From the NCBI GenBank assembly GCA_012861695.1, contig JAAOOA010000484.1:95001-159000 (forward strand): 64,000 bases of DNA, in the 5' to 3' direction. Made by a program: the position numbers and the translations under genes. The stretch's first letter is position 1. Each line of letters starts with the position of its first letter. The DNA is from Trematomus loennbergii (lineage: Eukaryota; Chordata; Actinopteri; Perciformes; Nototheniidae). The notes beneath the pieces are model-generated. The model saw only the letters and a list, made by a program, of their open reading frames with translations, was not told where the DNA came from and ran no database searches. Below, piece after piece: positions 57,314-64,000 of this stretch.

Positions 57314-58000
57314 ATCAGCACATCAATTAAAACATATTTATTTATTATTAAATCTATGATGGAATATGGAATGAGACGACTCCATAAAGCTCGCCAATAA
57401 CTATTTTGAGGAAAGATACAATGCAGTTTTTCAACAATTAGACAATGAAACGGCAATTGACATTTTATTTTCAAAAATCTGTTCTCAGAATTCTGAAAAT
57501 AATTTTCTTTTTCCCCAAAAAACTCGGACTATAGAATTTTGACTTTTTTTTTTCAAAGAATCTCAGAATCCTGAGAAAAAAATGTAGTACTTTTGGTCAG
57601 ATGTGGCTTTTATCCTCTTCCTCATACATCTCATCAAGGGGTCAATCAATAATAATCAGATTTTAACTTCCCAAAGAGTCTCAGAGACGTTCTTGTTTAA
57701 ATGCCTCAGTGTCTTTGAGCCAGGCACTAAAGTCATACAGCCTGTGACCCGGCCGTGACCCCTGACCTCTGCAGTATTTCCTCTCAGTGTCTCCCAACAG
57801 CTGTGGGATTTAACTCAACGCTCGGAAAAAACTCTGCAAACCCGTGCGGCTCAGAGCCAGCTCTGAACTTCTGAGGCCAAAATAAGAGAGCAGTGACGTG
57901 TACGTTAAATAAACTCTCACTTTAAAGAGAGACTCTGTCCTTTTTCCACAACTTCTTTTCACAACAGAGAAGTACGGTGGCTGACAGGGTCAAACACAAC
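57314..58000. other. Part of intron 1, no gene seen
   Basis: No exon, RNA gene or element recognised. Confidence 0.5.
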
Positions 58001-58027
58001 CCGAACCTCTTCCATCAGGAGAAACGC

Positions 58028-58730
58028 TGCACCAGGGACACTAAAGAGTGACGCACACAGCTGGGAGACCAGGGGACACTAAAGAGTGACGCACACAGCT
58101 GGGAGACCAGGGGACACTAAAGAGTGACGCCACAGCTGGGAGACCAGGGACACTAAAGAGTGACGCACACAGCTGGGAGACCAGGGGACACTAATGAGTG
58201 ACGCACACAGCTGGGAGACCAGGGGACACTAAAGAGTGACGCACACAACTGGGAGAACAGGGGACACTAAAGAGTGACGCACACAGCTGGAGACCAGGGG
58301 ACACTAGAGAGTGATACACACAGCTGGAGACCAGGGGACACTAAAGAGTGACGCACACAGCTGGGAGACCAGGGGCACTAAAGAGTGACGCACACAGCTG
58401 GGAGACCAGGGACACTAAAGAGTGACGCACACAGCTGGGAGACCAGGGGACACTAAAGAGTGACGCACACAGCAGGGAGACCAGGGGACACTAAAGAGTG
58501 ACGCACACAGCTGGAGACCAGGGGACACTAAGAGTGACGCACACAGCAGGGAGACCAGGGGACACTAAAGAGTGACGCACACAGCTGGGAGACCAGGGGA
58601 CACTAAAGAGTGACGCACACAGCTGGGAGACCAGGGGACACTAAAGAGTGACGCACACAGCTGGGAGAACAGGGGACACTAAAGAGTGACGCACACAGCT
58701 GGAGACCAGGGGACACTAAAGAGTGACGTT
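58028..58730. repeat. 38-bp minisatellite, about 18 copies
   Basis: The unit is ACACTAAAGAGTGACGCACA, CAGCTGGGAGACCAGGGG, with scattered single-base losses in the G runs. Confidence 0.95.
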
Positions 58731-59370
58731 CAGGATTATAAAGCAACTGTCTCTGTTGTTGGAAACTTACCTAAAATGGTCTTATTTGAACAATGTGATC
58801 ACATGGTTCCTTCTGATGTTACTGCAGATCTGGTGTAAGCTAGCTAGCTAACGTAGCTAACCTAGTCATTTCAGATATACTGTAAATGAGACTCAATATA
58901 TTTTAAGACTCCTGTGCTATGCTGCATACGACACGTGTCTATTTTAGGTTTTAAAAGCTGCAGTCAACAGTTCTAGGGCTTTTATTGTTTTGCTTTTACC
59001 CACCTGGTCATTAAAGCACTGATAGTCATTTATCAGAAAAATCATTTGTTCAATATTTTGTCAAGGCACCAATAGTTAACCCAACCCAAAAGAATATCAA
59101 GATATTTTATTTAGTTCATAATGTATTAATAATGATGTCCCTTTCCATGGCCTGGCGTCTGCAGAGTAACTGAAAACAGATTCGGCAGCAATGAGGATTC
59201 TTGTTAAAAGGGAAAGAAAAGTCTGTGATGTTTTTGGAAAAACTCCAAATCATCTGCAGAATTTGGAAATAATACGTTTAAAGATGGAAGTAATTTAGTG
59301 CTCGATGTCAGCAGCGTCTGTGTCACTTCCTGCAGACGGAGGACAAAACGTTTCCTGTATCAGCTCTGAG

Positions 59371-60828
59371 GTTTTATATCAGTATGTAGTGTCTCTACTT
59401 TAAAGAGTCCTCTCCTACTGATGTTCAGGTGTATATCAGTATTTAGTGTCTCTACTTTAAAGAGTCCTCTCCTGCTGATGTTCAGGTGTATATCAGTATG
59501 TAGTGTCTCTACTTTAAAGAGTCCTCTCCTGCTGATGTTCAGGTGTATATCAGTATGTAGTGTCTCTACTTTAAAGAGTCCTCTCCTGCTGATGTTCAGG
59601 TGTGTATCAGTATCTAGTGTCTCTACTTTAAAGAGTCCTCTCCTGCTGATGTTCAGGTGTATATCAGTTTGTAGTGTCTCTACTTTAAAGAGTCCTCTCC
59701 TGCTGATGTTCAGGTGTATATCAGTATTGTGTCTCTACTTTAAAGAGTCCCTCCTGCTGATGTTCAGGTGTATATCAGTATGTAGTGTCTCTACTTTAAA
59801 GAGTCCTCTCCTGCTGATGTTCAGGTGTATATCAGTATGTAGTTCTCTACTTTAAAGAGTCCTCTCCTGCTGATGTTCAGGTGTATATCAGTATGTAGTG
59901 TCTCTACTTTAAAGAGTCCTCTCCTGCTGATGTTCAGGTGTATATCAGTATGTCGTTTCTCTACTTTAAAGAGTCCTCTCCTGCTGATGTTCAGGTGTAT
60001 ATCAGTATGTAGTGTCTCTACTTTAAAGAGTCCTCTCCTGCTGATGTTCATATCAGTATGTAGTGTCTCTACTTTAAAGAGTCCTCTCCTGCTGATGTCA
60101 GGTGTATATCAGTATGTAGTGTCTCCACTTTAAAGAGTCCTCTCCTGCTGATGTTCAGGTGTATATCAGTATGTAGTGTCTCTACTTTAAAGAGTCCTCT
60201 CCTGCTGATGTTCAGGTGTATATCAGTATGTAGTGTCTCTACTTTAAAGAGTCCTCTCCTGCTGATGTCCAGGTGTATATCAGTATGTAGTGTCTCTACT
60301 TTAAAGAGTCCTCTCCTGCTGATGTTCAGGTGTATATCAGTATGTAGTGTCTCTACTTTAAAGAGTCCTCTCCTGCTGATGTTCAGGTGTATATCAGTAT
60401 GTATGTCTCTACTTTAAAGAGTCATCTCCTGCTGATGTTCAGGTGTATATCAGTATGTAGTGTCTCTACTTTAAAGAGTCCCCTCCTGCTGATGTTCAGG
60501 TGTATATCAGTATGTAGTGTCTCTACTTTAAAGAGTCCTCTCCTGCTGATGTTCAGGTGTATATCAGTATGTAGTGTCTCTACTTTAAAGAGTCCTCTCC
60601 TGCTGATGTCCAGGTGTATATCAGTATGTAGTGTCTCTACTTTAAAGAGTCCTCTCTGCTGATGTTCAGGTGTATATCAGTATGTAGTGTCTCTACTTTA
60701 AAGAGTCCTCTCCTGCTGATGTTCAGGTGTATATCAGTATGTATGTCTCTACTTTAAAGAGTCATCTCCTGCTGATGTTCAGGTGTATATCAGTATGTAG
60801 TGTCTCTACTTTAAAGAGTCCTCTCCTG
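59371..60828. repeat. 57-bp minisatellite, about 25 copies
   Basis: The unit is GTGTATATCAGTATGTAGTG, TCTCTACTTTAAAGAGTCCT, CTCCTGCTGATGTTCAG. At 57 bases (19 codons) it leaves long spurious frames (MFRCISVCSVSTLKSPLLL). Some units have 1-9 base losses that break them. Confidence 0.96.
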
Positions 60829-62015
60829 TTTTTGGAGTAAAGTTTGTTGTGAAAGATTCTTCTTCCATAACTCGTGTCAGAGATTGTTTTGATGATCTTC
60901 ATCCAGCGTACATTCAGTCTTTTTATTATTTTCTTAAGTTATATAAAACTATTTCATGTCCCTGAGTGTTCTTCAGAGAACAACCCACCGTGCCTCTCTG
61001 AGGTTTCTGTGAAGCTTTGCTGCCAGAAATAATATCATCTCAGTCCTGGGTTGTTTTGAGTCGTGAAGAGACACATGGGGGGAGTTTAAGAAAGTTTCCA
61101 TTTTCAGTTTAAGTAAAAATGCCGTTAAATTAACATTATTAAACTTCAATTCTAATTGTATTTGTTATGATACATTCATTCATTCATTTAATTAAAAATA
61201 TTTCAATTCTTTAAGTATAATTATTATGATTTTTTATATATTTCACCTCTTTTACTGACTTAAATCTTTTAGCCAGCATCAGTAAATTATAACTAAATCT
61301 ATAAAATACAAATATTCAGTAACTTTTACATTTTAAGCCTTTAAATGCCAATTTGTTCACATTGTGCGTTTTTTATGAAAACATATATTTCATAATGTTT
61401 TGTTATTGTAATTCTATGTTTTGGATTTGTAAATTATTTATTATTATTTATTATTTATAAAAATATTATATTTGAATTTAGTTTTTTCATACCAACTTCA
61501 GTTCTGATCACCAAATATTAATTTATTTTCAGAATTATTAATTAAATGTGACCATTAACTGCCAGCAACGTTTCATAATGTAAATAATAATAATAATAAC
61601 CAGGTTTTGCCTAAAATGCAAGTGATGCCAGAAAACAATATCTCTGTTCCTCAAAAACGGTATAATTCCTCCAGAAATCTGAGAATCAAACAGAGCGTCA
61701 GACGGGAGGGACAGCTTGGTTTTTACGGAGCTCTTTCTCATTTCACTAATTCCCCTCCTCGACTCCTATCCTCGTGAGCGCCCCCTAGTGGTCCGTGAGT
61801 ATATTGGTAACATTTCACATTTTAAATAAATAAATACATTTAAGTTTTCCGCACTCTCGCGGGAATATCTCGGCAATGGAGCGTGCTTAAGTTTCACTTT
61901 CGATTGCATGATATAGCCCAGCGCGACACCTACGTCACACATGTTGCCACTTGTTTTACCATTTTCAGGCGATTTGTAATCTGTTCTAGAAAAACGATGT
62001 GTTTTGGGATATTTG
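60829..62015. other. Part of intron 1, no gene seen
   Basis: AT-rich DNA with a short (AAT)n at 61585. No gene or clear element. Confidence 0.45.
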
Positions 62016-62096
62016 TGGAGTTAGGTGGTCCGTGAGTGTTTTTTTATTGGTTAAGTGATCCTTGGTATGAAACAGTTTGAGAAACACTGCTCTAGA
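62016..62096. mobile_element. hAT-type element end remnant
   Basis: GTATGAAACAGTTTGAGAAACACTG is the complement of the common CAGTGTTTCTCAA hAT terminus. The opposite end was not found, so this is a fragment. Confidence 0.4.
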
Positions 62097-62099
62097 TGT

Positions 62100-63040
62100 A
62101 CAGCTGATATAATAGGAATAGATAATAGCTTTCAATGGGGATACACACTTTATTACTGATTCCAGAGGCTGTTGTTCAATGTTATATCCTTGCCAAAAGG
62201 AAAGCAAATATTTACAAAAACAGCTAAAATAATATAATGTTTGGGGATTCAAAGCCTGCAGGGACACATGTGTTTGAGAGGTGACTAACCCCGTCCGTGT
62301 GGGACCTCCAGGTGTTGAAATAAAACTAACCAGTCACCAGAAAACAGAACAGGAGCCATGTTTTCCTCCTGAGCCTCCTTCATCTTTCTAACCACAACAA
62401 CAACAACACGGTGACTGATGTGTTTCTGCTCCAGTTTAACGATCCGCCTAAAAGCCACAAAATGTACATTTCCTGGAGAAGAGACTGCTCCAGGGAAACA
62501 TCCCAACCTGCAGCCATCACATGAAAAAGATCATAATGCTTCAGCTTCAGTGAAACATAATTCAATCAGAGCGAAACAGGAAGTCATCTCTGGTTTCTTC
62601 CGCTGGGATTTGGAGCTCTCATTTGTGAATTTTCCAGTTTTTGCTCTAAATATCTGGACGGCAGTGGGCTGCTCGTCAAACAGATATATTACAAAAGCTC
62701 TTCCACTGTGTCATTCCTCTCACTGTGGAACCGTTAAATGAGATGTAGGCGCAGAGGATGGCGTATTATATGTTCTCAACATTCAGCGTCAAAATGCAAA
62801 AAACAAGTCCTCCTGATTTGTTCTGATTGTTCTTGTGCCACTGATGTTTAAAGTTTGATTTGAATCTTAATATTTTTAATTAATTAAAGACATTTAGGCT
62901 TTATTGTCGACATTGACTTCATTCTTGATATTTTGACTAATGTCATTTATCATTTATTCTCAACGTTCAGATTTACGCGCTAAGTAGCATCTTTATTCTC
63001 GACATCCTTCTTGACAAGTTTGACTTCTTTCTACATATTT
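62100..63040. other. No gene seen
   Basis: Non-repetitive DNA without recognisable coding exons. Confidence 0.45.
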
Positions 63041-63047
63041 ATTTGAA

Positions 63048-63672
63048 TACCAACATCAACTCTATTCTCATCATCAACTCTATTCTCATCATCAACTCTA
63101 TTCTCATCATCAACTCTATTTTCGACATTGACTTTATTTTTAACATTGACTTTATTCTCGACATTGACTTTATTCTCGACATTGACTTTATTCTCGACAT
63201 TGACTTTATTTTCGACATTGACTTTATTTTTAACATTGACTTTATTTTTGACATTGACTTTATTTTCGACATTGACTTTATTTCGACATTGACTTTATTT
63301 TCGACATTGACTTTATTTTTAACATTGACTTTATTTTTAACATTGACTTTATTTTCGACATTGACTTTATTTTTAACATTGACTTTATTTTTAACATTGA
63401 CTTTATTTTCAACATTGACTTTATTTTTAACATTGACTTTATTTTCAACATTGACTTTATTTTTAACATTGACTTTATTTTCAACATTGACTTTATTTTC
63501 GACATTGATTTTATTTTCGACATTGACTTTATTTTTGACATGGACTTTATTTTCGACATTGACTTTATTTTCGACATTGATTTTATTTTGACTTTATTTC
63601 GACATTAACTTTATTTTCGACATAGACTTTATTTTTAACATTGACTTTATTTTAACATTGATTTTATTTGCG
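63048..63672. repeat. 18-bp minisatellite, about 33 copies
   Basis: The unit is TTCGACATTGACTTTATT, preceded by a few CATCATCAACTCTATTCT units (63051-63118). Because 18 is a multiple of three both strands stay open (TLTLFS; MSKIKS), which is an artefact. Confidence 0.95.
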
Positions 63673-64000
63673 ACATAGCCATTATTCATTAGGATTGAAA
63701 TGAAGCTCAGCGCAAGTTCTTTCAGGAAGACTGGGTATATATTCATTCACTGCTTATAATCCGCTCATCACAGGCTTTCTCTTTAACCTATTACATTTCA
63801 CCTCATTCTCTAGCAGCCAATCACTGTGCTGCAGCCAAACTTTAAAATAGTTCTCCTCTCCCCTGCAGTCAGCTGTGATTTCAGGTCTTCATGCTGCAGC
63901 CCGCCTCCTCCCCATCCACCTCCTCCCCATCCACCTCCTCCCCATCCACCTCCTTTCATCACATCCAGAGCCAGGAGAGCTAATCCAAAGACCTCATCAC
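63673..64000. other. Window end, possible 5' region of the integrin gene
   Basis: Contains a short CCCATCCACCTCCTC triplication (63910-63952). The minus strand shows a hydrophobic stretch VFGLALLALDVM near 63960-64000 but no convincing start codon and donor, so exon 1 is not called. Confidence 0.25.

Noticed and set aside
59421..60662. Repeated MFRCISVCSVSTLKSPLLL protein
   Set aside because: Arises from a 57-bp (19-codon) tandem repeat broken by indels in several units; no gene structure.
63900..64000. Signal-peptide exon 1 of the integrin gene
   Set aside because: A hydrophobic LALLALDV stretch is present on the minus strand, but there is no convincing ATG and donor in the right phase. 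The exon probably lies elsewhere in intron-sized sequence or beyond the window.

Overview
The window is vertebrate nuclear DNA, most likely from a ray-finned (teleost) fish. It contains split exons with GT-AG introns, long (GT)n and (CA)n runs, fish-type LINE reverse transcriptase fragments (L2-like, Rex1/CR1-like, L1-like), non-autonomous hAT-, Harbinger- and piggyBac-like elements, a tRNA-derived SINE and a B30.2/SPRY fragment of the kind that multiplies in fish immune gene families. There are no operons, CRISPR arrays or prokaryotic genes.

The one clear host gene is an integrin alpha chain of the collagen-binding, I-domain class. It lies on the minus strand from its stop codon at 18180 up to exon 2 at 57185. 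I could place 29 exons, matching exons 2 to 30 of a 30-exon gene. The signal-peptide exon was not identified. The best match is integrin alpha-11 (itga11), with alpha-10 as the alternative. In protein order it encodes the start of the beta-propeller, the inserted von Willebrand A (I) domain with a DGSNS MIDAS motif, three FG-GAP calcium-binding loops, the thigh/calf stalk, a transmembrane helix and an LGFFNRR cytoplasmic tail. At least nine exons need a one- or two-base correction to stay in frame, several of them at homopolymers. That suggests either indel errors in the assembly or an inactivated copy.

From 1 to about 17 kb, downstream of the gene, the DNA is a nested transposon graveyard. 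It has a Harbinger-like element (4.4-7.7 kb), a LINE flanked by a very long apparent target-site duplication and carrying a hAT-like element (7.7-11.2 kb), a broken SPRY domain (12.6-13.2 kb), a series of insertions into a duplicated segment (13.2-15.2 kb) and an L1-like fragment (15.4-16.5 kb). A large foldback structure (18.6-20.5 kb) fills the last intron.

Inside the gene the introns are packed with minisatellites. Several sit inside recurring short transposons. One hAT-like family (ends CAGAGGTGG/CAGAGACGG) is present four times with about 8, 11, 19 and 79 copies of the same 37-bp unit. A second family carries a 33-bp unit and a third a 54-bp unit. Independent arrays of 24, 38, 57, 19 and 18 bp fill introns 8, 1 and others. 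Simple repeats sit directly against several splice sites. The long uninterrupted reading frames in these arrays are repeat artefacts, not genes.
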